IMG/VR virus record: IMGVR_UViG_3300024520_000164
Location: 1 to 42,256 of that record
DNA length: 42,256 bases
Reading direction: 5' to 3' (one strand)
Origin: a virus
Made by a program: the position numbers and the translations under genes. The notes under the pieces were generated by a model. That model saw nothing but the letters and a program-made list of their open reading frames with translations. It was not told the DNA's origin and did not search any database. Shown here in pieces: positions 1-6,810 of the stretch (positions within the stretch are counted from its first letter, which is position 1; each line of letters starts with the position of its first letter).

Positions 1-408
1 CAGCGTGGTCGGCGCCGCTACCACCTCGTGTTGCTGTCGGCCGCTCCACTCCGCCTTGTCCCTGTTGTTCAGCCAGTACTGTGCCGCGGCGGTGTCCGGG
101 GGCTGCGTGCGCTTGATCACCTTCCGCAGATGCAGGTCGCCGGCGGCGTCGGGCTCGTAGTACTCCTCATCGTACCGGTACCCTGTCGCCCGCCGGAACA
201 GCGCGCTCTGGACGAGGGCGTTGGCCTGTGCCCTGGGCCCTTCCGAGATCTGCCTGAGCATCTCGTTGTCTTTCCGCAGCTTGCCCCAAGCGTACGGCGA
301 GATCCCGATCTCGGCGGCGATCTGCTGTTCGGTCGCCCCGGTGCCGTACATCTCCACGATGCGTCCCAGCTTCGGGAGCACCAATCTCTCAAAGGTCGTG
401 TCTTCCAT
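1..408 (-). CDS. terS: Terminase small subunit, 3' end cut by window edge
   Basis: This would be the DNA-recognition subunit of the packaging motor. The visible 136 codons start at an ATG at 408, preceded by a GGAGG site, and run to base 1 without a stop. Residues 15-50 hold a helix-turn-helix with the ATEQQIAAEIGIS segment, typical of phage small terminases that bind pac or cos DNA. A region with YRYDEEYYE and a short AAQYWLNNR segment follows, as is common in this family just before the oligomerisation part. It is leftward, and the large subunit is leftward at the other end of the window, so the two would be adjacent on a circular map. The C-terminus is missing. Confidence 0.8.
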   Translation of the reverse strand, partial: MEDTTFERLVLPKLGRIVEMYGTGATEQQIAAEIGISPYAWGKLRKDNEMLRQISEGPRAQANALVQSALFRRATGYRYDEEYYEPDAAGDLHLRKVIKRTQPPDTAAAQYWLNNRDKAEWSGRQQHEVVAAPTTL

Positions 409-413
409 GCCGC

Positions 414-704
414 CTACTCCTCCCCTTGGCCCTGCAGTACTCTTTCCACCTGCACGGCGTCCAAACATACGTCCGCTTCCTCCAAGGCTTCCGCTGCCTG
501 TTTCTCACGATGCCGCCTCCCCTGGCGATCCTGCCCCCGCGGTGGGTCCGGAGTCAAGCCCTCAGATCGACGGTCGGCTGAGAGTGAGCGCCAAACTGTC
601 GCGGCAAGGTGACGCAGTCCCCGCGACAGAACGGCGCGATTCTCGGCCTTTCTGTAGGAGAGGGAGGGTACTGGGTACAAGATATCGCAATCGGTTTCTG
701 GCAC
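414..704 (-). CDS. Possible small leftward protein upstream of terS
   Basis: An open frame from a GTG at 704 to a TAG at 414 would give 96 residues. Its stop lies inside the ribosome binding site of terS, five bases before the terS ATG, which is the spacing of coupled operon genes. The last 35 residues look like a charged amphipathic helix. Against it, third-position GC is lower than in neighbouring genes, the start has only a weak AAAGG site, and the frame crosses the inverted repeat at 596-629. A competing basic 39-codon frame (389-508) has a better GGAGG-spaced GTG but overlaps terS. I do not recognise either product. Confidence 0.3.
   Translation of the reverse strand: MPETDCDILYPVPSLSYRKAENRAVLSRGLRHLAATVWRSLSADRRSEGLTPDPPRGQDRQGRRHREKQAAEALEEADVCLDAVQVERVLQGQGEE
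596..629. repeat. Inverted repeat, 9-bp arms with 16-base spacer
   Basis: The arms CTGTCGCGG (596-604) and CCGCGACAG (621-629) are perfect complements separated by 16 bases. No T run follows on either strand, so an intrinsic terminator is unlikely. The position in the divergent region and the arm length fit an operator for a dimeric DNA-binding protein, but that function is inferred from context only. Confidence 0.5.
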
Positions 705-714
705 GCTCTCTGCT
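699..714 (+). promoter_or_regulatory. Sigma-54-like -24/-12 promoter candidate
   Basis: The sequence TGGCACG, four bases, then CTGCT matches the sigma-54 consensus TGGCACG-N4-TTGCW at all but one position, and the invariant GG and GC are exactly ten bases apart. Transcription would begin near 725 and read rightward into the early genes. Phage promoters of this class are rare and a chance match is possible. Confidence 0.3.
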
Positions 715-803
715 ACCTTTAAGAAGTCGTGGGGGAGGGGTCAAGGAGAGCCTCCCGCAGACTAGCTCTCCTGAAGGACCGAGACCTCTCCCCTGCAAAA
801 GCA

Positions 804-1097
804 ATGAAACGAAGACCCAGAATCTGTAAGGACGACATCGAACGGGACCAGGTCCTCGACCAGGTTCCTGAAGACCAGATCCTTGAGGCGGCGGCAATCA
901 ACGACCTCTTAGTGAACGCGAAAGGACGGCGGCAGATGGCGGAAGCGCGGCGCAAAGCCCGACAGTTCGTTCAGCACAACAAGGGGGAAGGGTGGAAGGA
1001 AGTGGACCGCGGCCAGCTGCGGCAGGTCGTCTCCTTGGTCCCGTCGGCGAAAGTGACCTCGCTTCTGGATACGATACCGAAGAAGGAGCGAACATGA
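804..1097 (+). CDS. Hypothetical early protein, first rightward gene
   Basis: This 97-residue protein is unrecognised. It is highly charged, with an acidic stretch near residues 10-30 (DDIERDQVLDQVPEDQ) and a basic helix at residues 45-60, and it has no membrane segment. I chose the ATG at 804 because the protein character begins there, although no good ribosome binding site precedes it; an in-frame GTG at 729 would add 25 residues of low-quality sequence. Its end overlaps the next gene by four bases, so it heads the early operon. The first position after the control region suits an early regulator, but nothing in the sequence proves that. Confidence 0.55.
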   Translation: MKRRPRICKDDIERDQVLDQVPEDQILEAAAINDLLVNAKGRRQMAEARRKARQFVQHNKGEGWKEVDRGQLRQVVSLVPSAKVTSLLDTIPKKERT

Positions 1098-1204
1098 TCG
1101 GGATCCTCTGCACTACCATCGCCCTCGGCTGCGTCCTCGGCCTCGTCCTCGGGCTCCTGACCGCGAAGAAGATCGCCGACATCGACCCGGAGGGCAGGAA
1201 ATGA
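1094..1204 (+). CDS. 36-residue single-pass membrane peptide
   Basis: An AAGGAG site five bases before the ATG supports this start. Residues 2-22 form one hydrophobic helix (ILCTTIALGCVLGLVLGLL), followed by a short charged tail ending IDPEGRK. The stop overlaps the next start as ATGA. The last 25 bases recur exactly at 2214-2238 at the end of another tiny reading frame. Function is unknown; small membrane peptides in early phage operons often act on the host envelope. Confidence 0.65.
   Translation: MIGILCTTIALGCVLGLVLGLLTAKKIADIDPEGRK
1180..1204 (+). repeat. 25-bp direct repeat, copy 1
   Basis: These 25 bases are identical to 2214-2238. They encode the C-terminus IDPEGRK, contain a GGAGGG ribosome binding site and end with an ATGA stop/start junction. 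The two copies bracket the glycosyltransferase-like pair at 1201-2191, so the unit looks like a translation-initiation junction duplicated when genes were inserted or copied. Confidence 0.85.
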
Positions 1205-1698
1205 ACGACCGCGAGGCATGGCTCTTCGGCAAGGGACCGAGCATAGATACCTACGATTTCAGCAAGGCCAACCGTTTCCGCTTCTGCGTCAACGAGGCCG
1301 TGCTGGTCGTACCCGAGCCCTGCGGCGTCTTCACAGTCAACCTGCGTGTGATGGAGACCCTCCGGAGGGAGATGGACCCCGCTGTCCCCGTGTACCTGTC
1401 CGAGCGCCGGCCCGACATCGTGTTCCCTATCACGAAGCGCTTCGGAGGGCAACAGCCGGGCTCCACAGCCTGTGCCGTCCGAGAGATCTCCCGCCAAGGC
1501 TTCAAGACCCTTCATATGGTGGGGTTCGACTCCCTGGCCGGCGAGTACGCCTACGCCGACCGCTTCACCGGTAAGGGCTGGGTGACGCCGACGTGCGCTG
1601 CGAACTTCGACTCGATGAACGTGCATGTCCGCAGAGTGATAAAGCAGACCGGCATCCGGGCGCTGTTGCCCTCGGGGGAGGAGGTCCGCTGTGATTGA
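1201..1698 (+). CDS. Glycosyltransferase-like protein (GT42/DUF115-type), copy 1
   Basis: This 165-residue protein begins NDREAWLFGKGPSIDTYDF. The G-x-GPS-[LI]-x-x-x-[YF]-D pattern near residues 9-19, a VNEA segment near residue 30 and GFDSLAGEY near residue 108 match the three-block layout of GT42 sialyltransferase-like and DUF115 proteins, in which the first blocks bind the nucleotide sugar. The same three blocks occur in the next gene and in the N-terminal domain of the 669-residue protein at 34641-36650. At 165 residues it is shorter than a full GT42 enzyme, so it may be a minimal or inactive domain. It starts inside the ATGA junction with the upstream membrane peptide and overlaps the next gene. 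The substrate is unknown. Confidence 0.55.
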   Translation: MNDREAWLFGKGPSIDTYDFSKANRFRFCVNEAVLVVPEPCGVFTVNLRVMETLRREMDPAVPVYLSERRPDIVFPITKRFGGQQPGSTACAVREISRQGFKTLHMVGFDSLAGEYAYADRFTGKGWVTPTCAANFDSMNVHVRRVIKQTGIRALLPSGEEVRCD

Positions 1699-2191
1699 CA
1701 ACGAGGCATGGATCTTCGGCAAAGGGCCCGGGCTCGACTGCGAGCCCCTCGTCGCCCTCGCTGGCAAGCGCAGGATCTGCATCAACGAGGCCACGTTCGC
1801 CGTCCCTGGCTGTACCGAGGCGGTCGCGGCGGACGCGGTTGCGTGCGAGAAGATCCTCCACGACGCCTTCCCCGAACTGCCTGTGTACACGAGGAAGGGT
1901 GTCCTGGACGACGACCCTGCACGTAATCTGCTCCACGTTGACTGTCCCCCCTCTTCGCCTGCGCTCGCTGTCCTCGTGGCGCGTATGATGGGCTTCACCA
2001 CCCACAACTTCATCGGCTTCGAGTCCCTGCGCGGCGACTACTCCTACGCTAAATGTATGCAAGAGATCGGCGCCGCCCCCAAGGTACCCGCCAAGTTCCG
2101 CGGCCCGACCGGTCACCTGTTCCGGCAGCTTGGGCTTTGCCGCATCCGCGCCGTGTTCCATTTCGCGGACACATACAAAGGAGGCGAGTGA
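1691..2191 (+). CDS. Glycosyltransferase-like protein (GT42/DUF115-type), copy 2
   Basis: The start is a GTG six bases after GGAGG, overlapping the end of copy 1. The 166-residue product is a diverged paralogue: it begins IDNEAWIFGKGPGLD, carries INEA where copy 1 has VNEA, and has GFESLRGDYSY where copy 1 has GFDSLAGEYAY. The serine of the GPS block is glycine here, so its nucleotide binding may differ. Tandem placement and shared motifs imply a local duplication followed by divergence. It may act as a second specificity or as a partner subunit. Identification rests on motifs only. Confidence 0.5.
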   Translation: MIDNEAWIFGKGPGLDCEPLVALAGKRRICINEATFAVPGCTEAVAADAVACEKILHDAFPELPVYTRKGVLDDDPARNLLHVDCPPSSPALAVLVARMMGFTTHNFIGFESLRGDYSYAKCMQEIGAAPKVPAKFRGPTGHLFRQLGLCRIRAVFHFADTYKGGE

Positions 2192-2238
2192 TGAACTGGC
2201 TCGCCCTCGTCGTCATCGACCCGGAGGGCAGGAAATGA
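2191..2238 (+). CDS. 15-codon leader-like reading frame
   Basis: The ATG shares its A with the stop of the previous gene (TGATG), and a good GGAG site lies upstream. The peptide MNWLALVVIDPEGRK ends with the same seven residues as the 36-residue membrane peptide at 1094-1204. It looks like a deleted copy of that gene keeping only a stub of the hydrophobic part and the repeated junction. It probably serves to couple translation to the next gene rather than to make a stable protein. Confidence 0.4.
   Translation: MNWLALVVIDPEGRK
2214..2238 (+). repeat. 25-bp direct repeat, copy 2
   Basis: This is an exact copy of 1180-1204, again ending in an ATGA junction and again supplying the GGAGGG ribosome binding site for a small membrane protein. 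The identity covers coding sequence and initiation signal together. Confidence 0.85.
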
Positions 2239-2333
2239 GTCCGTTTGCTTGGGCAGTCCTGACCCTCGCTTCCTGTTTCCTTGCTTGGCTCGGGTTCAAG
2301 GCCTTCCTGGAGGGGGATGACGACGATGACTGA
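2235..2333 (+). CDS. 32-residue membrane peptide with acidic tail
   Basis: The start lies seven bases or fewer after the GGAGGG of the repeated junction. Residues 3-24 (PFAWAVLTLASCFLAWLGFK) form a single hydrophobic helix and the protein ends GDDDDD. It is the second tiny membrane protein in this early cluster. The stop overlaps the next start. Function unknown. Confidence 0.6.
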   Translation: MSPFAWAVLTLASCFLAWLGFKAFLEGDDDDD

Positions 2334-2520
2334 GCCCCGCCTCCCCGTCAACCGGAAAGCCCTCACCGAGTACCTGCAGAACGGCATTACAGCGTGCCTA
2401 ACGAACATCTCGGAGTCCCTGGGGGAAAAGGACTACTCCGAGTCCGGGAGGCTCTCAGAGCGTCTCAGTACGCTCCGGGACACCGCCCGCACCTTCGAGA
2501 TCGACCTGGAGAGCAAATGA
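2326..2520 (+). CDS. Hypothetical 64-residue protein
   Basis: I chose the ATG at 2326 because an ATG at 2317 sits too close to the GGAGGGGG site. The protein is soluble and mostly helical (SERLSTLRDTARTFEID near the end), with no recognised motif. It overlaps the upstream membrane peptide by eight bases and the helicase by four, so it is translated with them. Its position just before the helicase may mean a replication-related role, but this is only inference. Confidence 0.6.
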   Translation: MTEPRLPVNRKALTEYLQNGITACLTNISESLGEKDYSESGRLSERLSTLRDTARTFEIDLESK

Positions 2521-4133
2521 GACTCCGTATCCCATCCCCTACCCGCCTCGGCCTCCCGGCCAAGTTCACGTCCTGGCGCCCGAACCAGGAGGCCGCAATC
2601 GGAGACCTTCTCGAGCAGAGCGGCGACATGGTCATCGCCCACGCTCACCCGACCGGGGCAGGCAAGAGCCTGATCTACATGGCGGCGGCCCGCGTGATCC
2701 CCGAGATCCGGACCGTCATCCTCACCTCGACCAAAGCCCTCCAAGACCAGCTTGCGAGTGAGTTCGCCGGCATCGCGGCAGATATCCGGGGCCAGAACGC
2801 CTACAACTGCAAGGCGGTGAACGGCGTCTCCTGCGCCGACGGCCCCTGCCGATCGGGCTTCGTCTGCCCGCACAAAGAGAGCAAGGACTGCCCGTACCAG
2901 TACGCCCTCGAGAAAGCCCGCAGCTCCCAGATCGTCGTCACGAACTACTCCTACTGGCTCTACTCGAACCGGTACGGCGACGGCCTCGGGCCCGTGGACC
3001 GGCTCGTGCTCGACGAGGCGCACGACGCCCCCCGGGTGCTGGCCGACTTCCTCACCGTGACCCTCACCGAGGAGGATCTGCACAAGACACTGCGGGCGGA
3101 CCTGCCCAAGTACCGGACGATTCAGAACTGGAAACGCTGGGCGCAGATCACGGCCACCGATGTCGAGGAGGCGCTCGCGTCCGTCACCAAGATCCTCTCG
3201 AAGGGGACGATGTCCGCTGGCGCCCTCGAATCCGCGGCCCGTCTGCGCCGCCTGCTGCACTCCCTTGAATCCCTCTGCAGCGAGGTCGGCAACGACTGGG
3301 TGTTCAAGCGGGACCAGCGGGGCGTCAGGTTCGGCGCGGTCACGATGACGGCCGGGCAGACGAAGCGCTTCCTGTTCGGGCCCGTGGACTCCGTCTACAT
3401 GACCTCGGCGACGATCTCCCCGACCACGCTCCAGCTGCTCGGCAACGTGAGCGTGCGCTTCCGCGAGTTCCCCGAAGTGTTCCCGAAAGAACGGCGGTGG
3501 GTGACGGCAGTCTCCTGCCCCCGGCTGCGGCACGATTCCACGGAGGCGGACCTGTCCGAGTGGTGCGAGCGGATCGACAAAGTGCTCGAGAACCGTCTCG
3601 ATCGCAAGGGCATCATCCACTGCCACGCCTACTCGCGCCGGGACTTCCTCGCCGAGCGGAGCCGCTTCCGGGACCACTTCTTCACGAACTCTCGGCACAA
3701 CACGCGCGATGTCCTGGCCGAGTTCAAGAGAGCGAAACCCCCGGCGATCTTCGTCTCCCCGTCCCTCGTGGCCGGCTACGACTTCCCGCACGACGAGTGC
3801 CGGTTCCAGATCGTCGCCAAGCTCCCGTTCCCGAACATGCAGGACGCCCTGTTCAAGGCTCGGATCGACCGCGTCCCCGAGCTGCTGCACTACCTCACCG
3901 CTCAGTCGGTCGTACAGGCTGCCGGCCGCGGCGTGAGGTCCGTAGACGATTACTGCGAAACCTTCATCATGGACGGCAACTTCGGCGCCTGGTGGTGGGA
4001 GCAGAATCGATACCTGACTCCGAAGTGGTTCAGGGAGTCCGTCCGCTTCTCGCGAACGGTCCCGTTCCCGGAGCAGGCGTTGCCCATGAGCGGCGACGAA
4101 CACCCTAAGAAGGAGGACGAGATCAATGGTTGA
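2517..4133 (+). CDS. DinG/XPD-type superfamily 2 DNA helicase with iron-sulfur cysteines
   Basis: This 538-residue protein unwinds DNA 5'-3' if it behaves like its family. Visible motifs are Walker A HPTGAGKS (near residue 43), DEAH-box VLDEAHD (near 164), motif III MTSATIS (near 297) and motif VI QAAGRGVRS (near 466). Between Walker A and the DEAH box lies a cysteine cluster (YNCKAVNGVSC, then CADGPC, FVC, KDC) in the place where XPD/DinG enzymes hold a [4Fe-4S] cluster. It is the only helicase in the window and I see no primase, so it may be the replicative or recombination helicase. The ATG at 2517 overlaps the previous stop. Confidence 0.9.
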   Translation: MRLRIPSPTRLGLPAKFTSWRPNQEAAIGDLLEQSGDMVIAHAHPTGAGKSLIYMAAARVIPEIRTVILTSTKALQDQLASEFAGIAADIRGQNAYNCKAVNGVSCADGPCRSGFVCPHKESKDCPYQYALEKARSSQIVVTNYSYWLYSNRYGDGLGPVDRLVLDEAHDAPRVLADFLTVTLTEEDLHKTLRADLPKYRTIQNWKRWAQITATDVEEALASVTKILSKGTMSAGALESAARLRRLLHSLESLCSEVGNDWVFKRDQRGVRFGAVTMTAGQTKRFLFGPVDSVYMTSATISPTTLQLLGNVSVRFREFPEVFPKERRWVTAVSCPRLRHDSTEADLSEWCERIDKVLENRLDRKGIIHCHAYSRRDFLAERSRFRDHFFTNSRHNTRDVLAEFKRAKPPAIFVSPSLVAGYDFPHDECRFQIVAKLPFPNMQDALFKARIDRVPELLHYLTAQSVVQAAGRGVRSVDDYCETFIMDGNFGAWWWEQNRYLTPKWFRESVRFSRTVPFPEQALPMSGDEHPKKEDEING

Positions 4134-5001
4134 TCTCAACCCGGAGAGTTACGTCGAGTCTTCCGGACTCCTCGACGACGTCGATGTCGCAATCGTCGAC
4201 GCGAGGTTCGTGCCGTTCGACTACGGCGGCAAGTCGGTATCGGGAGCGGTTCCCGCTCTCCAGATCAAGATGCAGCCCCTGGCGGGCGGGGAGGTGGCCA
4301 CGGACCACTTCTCGATGGGGGCGGCGAAGGACTGGGCGCCCTCGGCGGACCAGACCGAGTTGGTGGCGGTGGGCAAAGCGGCGAGGCTGAACTCGAGCTC
4401 GAACGGCGCTTACTTCCTGCGCTCGCTCGTCGAGGCAGGCTTCCCGTCGAACCTGCTGGACTCGGGCAAGTCCACGGTGCTGATCGGGCTCCAGTGCCAC
4501 GTCAACCAGATCCCGGCGCCCAAGCGGCAGGGATTGGCCCAGAAAGAGGGCAGAACCATGCTCTCCGTGTCGCGCATCATCGCGATGCCGGGTCAGGGGG
4601 CCCCGGTTCCGACAGCGGCCCCGGTGGCCCAGCCCACGGCGGCTCCGGTCGCCCCGGTCGCGGCCCCGGCGCCAGTCGTTCCCGTGGTCCAGCCCCAGAT
4701 GGCGAAGGCTCCCGTTGCCGCTCCAGTGGTTCCGGCGGCAGTTCCGGCAGCGGTCCCCGCGGCGGTGGCCGCTCCGGCTGCGGCGGGAGGCGACGACATC
4801 GCTGCTCTGACGACCAAGGCGGTGCAGGAAGTGCTGGCGCAGCAGAAGCAGATCGCCAAGAACGCTCTGCCGGCGGCCATCTTCGAGAAGATCGCGGACG
4901 CGAACCAGCGACAGCAAGCGGCGGTGCTGGCTTTCGACGATGCCTTCCTCTCGAGCGGTCCCTGGACCTACGCCAACGGCATCGTGACCGCAGGGGGCTG
5001 A
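4126..5001 (+). CDS. Replication-module protein with Ala/Pro linker, possible ssDNA-binding protein
   Basis: The 291-residue product has three parts: a compact, beta-rich N-terminal domain (1-150), a low-complexity Ala/Pro/Val linker (about 155-225) and a helical C-terminal segment (225-291, with ALPAAIFEKIADANQRQ). A folded domain followed by a flexible linker and a short tail resembles single-strand DNA-binding proteins, and the location between helicase and nuclease fits, but the tail is not acidic as in bacterial SSB and I see no diagnostic motif. The start overlaps the helicase end and has a GGAGG site. A structured gap follows it. Confidence 0.6.
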   Translation: MVDLNPESYVESSGLLDDVDVAIVDARFVPFDYGGKSVSGAVPALQIKMQPLAGGEVATDHFSMGAAKDWAPSADQTELVAVGKAARLNSSSNGAYFLRSLVEAGFPSNLLDSGKSTVLIGLQCHVNQIPAPKRQGLAQKEGRTMLSVSRIIAMPGQGAPVPTAAPVAQPTAAPVAPVAAPAPVVPVVQPQMAKAPVAAPVVPAAVPAAVPAAVAAPAAAGGDDIAALTTKAVQEVLAQQKQIAKNALPAAIFEKIADANQRQQAAVLAFDDAFLSSGPWTYANGIVTAGG

Positions 5002-5046
5002 CCGGGTGGGCGGCTCGACTTCCCGACACGAGGGGAAGCGGCCGTA

Positions 5047-5085
5047 GTCGGGAGGGGGGTGCTTGGGTGCGTTCCCCCTCCCGAC
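5047..5085 (+). terminator. Strong 12-bp hairpin between replication genes
   Basis: The arms at 5047-5058 (GTCGGGAGGGGG) and 5074-5085 are perfect complements with a 15-base loop. No T run follows, so it is not a standard intrinsic terminator; it could attenuate transcription or protect message ends. A shorter stem (CTTCCC with GGGAAG) lies just upstream. It precedes the ribosome binding site of the nuclease gene. Confidence 0.5.
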
Positions 5086-5104
5086 ACCTTTCCAGGAGAA
5101 TGCT

Positions 5105-5680
5105 ATGGAGATCGCTCTCAAAACCACCGTGATACCGGCCGTAGGAAGCGGCCTGCCGCGCTCTCCCGGCCTCCACCTGTCCGACGTGCTCGAATACGTG
5201 GGCAAGGAGCTCGGGCTCGTCAGAGGGCGCGGAAACGGCGCACCGAAGGAGAACTACTGGGAGACGGGGTTCATGTTCGAGGACGTTCTGTCGCTGGTCC
5301 TCGGAGATCGACTCGGCCAACGCCCGGAGGAAGTGACCCTCGACAACATCATCGGATCCCCCGACGGGATCGGGTTCTGTCCCGACCGCGGCATCGTTCT
5401 CGAGGAGTACAAAGCGACCTGGAAGAAGATGCCGATGCCGCAGGACCTGGATAACTGGCGCTGGCAGATCCAGATCAAGAGCTACATGAGGATGTGCGGC
5501 ATCACGTCCGGCTACTGCCTGCTGCGAGTTCTCTGGCTCAACGGCGATTACCGGCCCCCGGCCCCCCAGTACCGGGAGTACTGGCTCTCCTTCACCGAGG
5601 AGGAGATCGAGAAGAACTGGGAGATGATTCTGCAAAACAAGGAGGCGGCGGATGCTGCAAGGCTTCGAGCCAGTGAGTAA
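5105..5680 (+). CDS. Cas4/RecB-like PD-(D/E)XK exonuclease
   Basis: The 191-residue protein shows the ordered motifs of this nuclease family: an acidic residue in TGFMFEDVL (near residue 57), SPDGIGF (near 82) and EEYKATW (E-x-K, near 100), followed by a QIQIKSYM segment matching the QxxxY motif. These residues bind metal and cut DNA ends. I see no four-cysteine cluster, so it is closer to a lambda-type or RecB-type exonuclease than to an iron-sulfur Cas4. It lies directly before the Sak4-like ATPase, a pairing typical of phage recombination systems. The ATG follows AGGAG. Confidence 0.8.
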   Translation: MEIALKTTVIPAVGSGLPRSPGLHLSDVLEYVGKELGLVRGRGNGAPKENYWETGFMFEDVLSLVLGDRLGQRPEEVTLDNIIGSPDGIGFCPDRGIVLEEYKATWKKMPMPQDLDNWRWQIQIKSYMRMCGITSGYCLLRVLWLNGDYRPPAPQYREYWLSFTEEEIEKNWEMILQNKEAADAARLRASE

Positions 5681-6377
5681 CACAGTGCGACGGCGGCTGA
5701 TCGTGGGCGTGGACGGTCATGAGAAGTGCGGCAAGAGCTCGTTCGGGCTCTCGGCCCCGGCCCCGATCGCGTTCTTCGACACCGACATCGGGTCCGAGGG
5801 CGTGGTCCACAAATTCGCGAACAAGCCGATCTACCGGACCACGCTCGGGATTCCCGACAACCTGGCCTCAACGACTCGCGAGGAGTGCGCCGGCCTGCTG
5901 GCAACGCTCAAGCAGAAGATCCAGCTCGCCCTCGAGAGTCCCGAGGTCCGCTCGATCCTGCTCGACACGCAGACCGACGTCTGGGATCTCTTCCGTATGG
6001 CGCGGCTCGGCAAGCTCTCGCAGGTGATGCCGACCCAGTACACCGAGGTCAACAACGAGATGCGGGCATTCATCCGCTCCTTCTACCGGTACGACAAGAA
6101 CGTGATCATGACCCACCGGCTCAAGAAGCAGTACGTGGGCTCGGACTGGAGCGGGAACTGGGAGCGGGCCGGCTTCGGCGACTCCGAGTACCTCGTCCAG
6201 GTCAACCTGACCGCGGCGTACGATCCCGCGCTGGGGTTCTCGGTCACCGCGACCGGATCCGGACCCCCGCGGCCGAACCCGAACCTCTGGGGGTTCCAGT
6301 GGAGCGGCGAGAACTGCAACTTCGCTATGGTGGCGGCGACCCTGATGCCGGAGACGAAGGTGGAGGACTGGCAATGA
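5652..6377 (+). CDS. Sak4-like RecA-fold ATPase (single-strand annealing/recombination)
   Basis: The 241-residue protein has a Walker A motif DGHEKCGKSS near residues 21-30 and a Walker B-like SILLDTQTD near 100-108. Its size and simple RecA core fit the phage Sak4 family, which works with a nuclease and SSB in homologous recombination. The start overlaps the nuclease gene by 29 bases and is supported by AAGGAGG six bases upstream. A general NTP-binding role is certain; the Sak4 assignment rests on size and neighbours. Confidence 0.75.
   Translation: MLQGFEPVSNTVRRRLIVGVDGHEKCGKSSFGLSAPAPIAFFDTDIGSEGVVHKFANKPIYRTTLGIPDNLASTTREECAGLLATLKQKIQLALESPEVRSILLDTQTDVWDLFRMARLGKLSQVMPTQYTEVNNEMRAFIRSFYRYDKNVIMTHRLKKQYVGSDWSGNWERAGFGDSEYLVQVNLTAAYDPALGFSVTATGSGPPRPNPNLWGFQWSGENCNFAMVAATLMPETKVEDWQ
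6362..6377 (+). repeat. 16-bp ribosome-binding-site repeat, copy 1
   Basis: GGAGGACTGGCAATGA at this place is identical to 6571-6586. It holds the ribosome binding site, spacer and start codon of the following gene. The two copies flank exactly one small gene. Confidence 0.8.
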
Positions 6378-6571
6378 AGAAGGTAATCGTGAAACTGCAC
6401 AAGGCGTACGCGCCTCGTCCTTGGTATGCGTCCTTTCGCGCGACGATAGGTGGGCGCCGAGTGCGTCTCGTCACAAGCCTTTACGGGGACACGAGCGCTG
6501 TCCTGTTAGCGGTGCGCGATGTCCTCAAGAAGATCTACGGAAGAGAGAAACTCGACATCGACGTTAGGTAG
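6374..6571 (+). CDS. Hypothetical 65-residue basic protein
   Basis: The protein is basic and beta-rich (KKVIVKLHK at the start, RPWYASFRATIGGRRVRL in the middle) and has no catalytic motif. Its base composition is less GC-biased at third positions than its neighbours. It is bracketed by two copies of a 16-base initiation sequence, which suggests it was inserted as a unit. A small fold of this kind could bind nucleic acid, but I cannot name a function. Confidence 0.6.
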   Translation: MKKVIVKLHKAYAPRPWYASFRATIGGRRVRLVTSLYGDTSAVLLAVRDVLKKIYGREKLDIDVR

Positions 6572-6586
6572 GAGGACTGGCAATGA
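6571..6586 (+). repeat. 16-bp ribosome-binding-site repeat, copy 2
   Basis: This is identical to 6362-6377 and again supplies GGAGG, a seven-base spacer and the ATG for the next gene. Confidence 0.8.
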
Positions 6587-6810
6587 GCAGACAATGCATT
6601 GAGATCGCGAAACGGATCCTCGGGGACGAAACGGTCGTCTTGCCGAAGGAGCTGGTGAGGAGACTGGTGCGGGTGGACGATCTCTGTGCGGCGTACGCGG
6701 GGCACCTCCGGAGCAGGCAAGCGGTGGCGACGATCAGCGAGCAGTACGAGAGAGAGCAGAGGGTCGAGAAGGCATACAGGGCCTTGAAGCGCTCAGGAGG
6801 CGGCAAATGA
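6583..6810 (+). CDS. Hypothetical 75-residue helical protein
   Basis: The protein is largely helical and charged (VLPKELVRRLVRVDDL in the first half, EQYEREQRVEKAYRALK in the second). No domain is recognised. Its end overlaps the SMC-like ATPase by four bases, so it is made together with it. It may be a small partner of the recombination proteins, on context alone. Confidence 0.6.
   Translation: MSRQCIEIAKRILGDETVVLPKELVRRLVRVDDLCAAYAGHLRSRQAVATISEQYEREQRVEKAYRALKRSGGGK

Larger units (their letters stand above)
409..803. promoter_or_regulatory. Divergent control region between late leftward and early rightward genes
   Basis: About 395 bases separate the leftward terS start from the first well-supported rightward gene. 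This is the only place where transcription diverges, so promoters for both directions are expected here. It contains a 9-base perfect inverted repeat (596-629) and a sigma-54-like -24/-12 element (699-714). I found no convincing sigma-70 pair on either strand and no tRNA. A weak leftward reading frame (414-704) overlaps most of it. Confidence 0.5.

Noticed and set aside
389-508. Leftward 39-codon very basic frame with a well-spaced GTG
   Set aside because: It overlaps the terS start in another frame, has Arg/Trp-rich composition typical of out-of-frame GC-rich DNA and competes with a better coupled frame ending at 414.
2433-4139. Leftward 568-codon open frame opposite the helicase
   Set aside because: Antisense shadow caused by high third-position GC; no family features.
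5047-5085. Intrinsic terminator in the strict sense
   Set aside because: The stem is strong, but there is no T run after it; kept as a hairpin with uncertain role. The same applies to the hairpins at 26770-26789 and 36673-36704.
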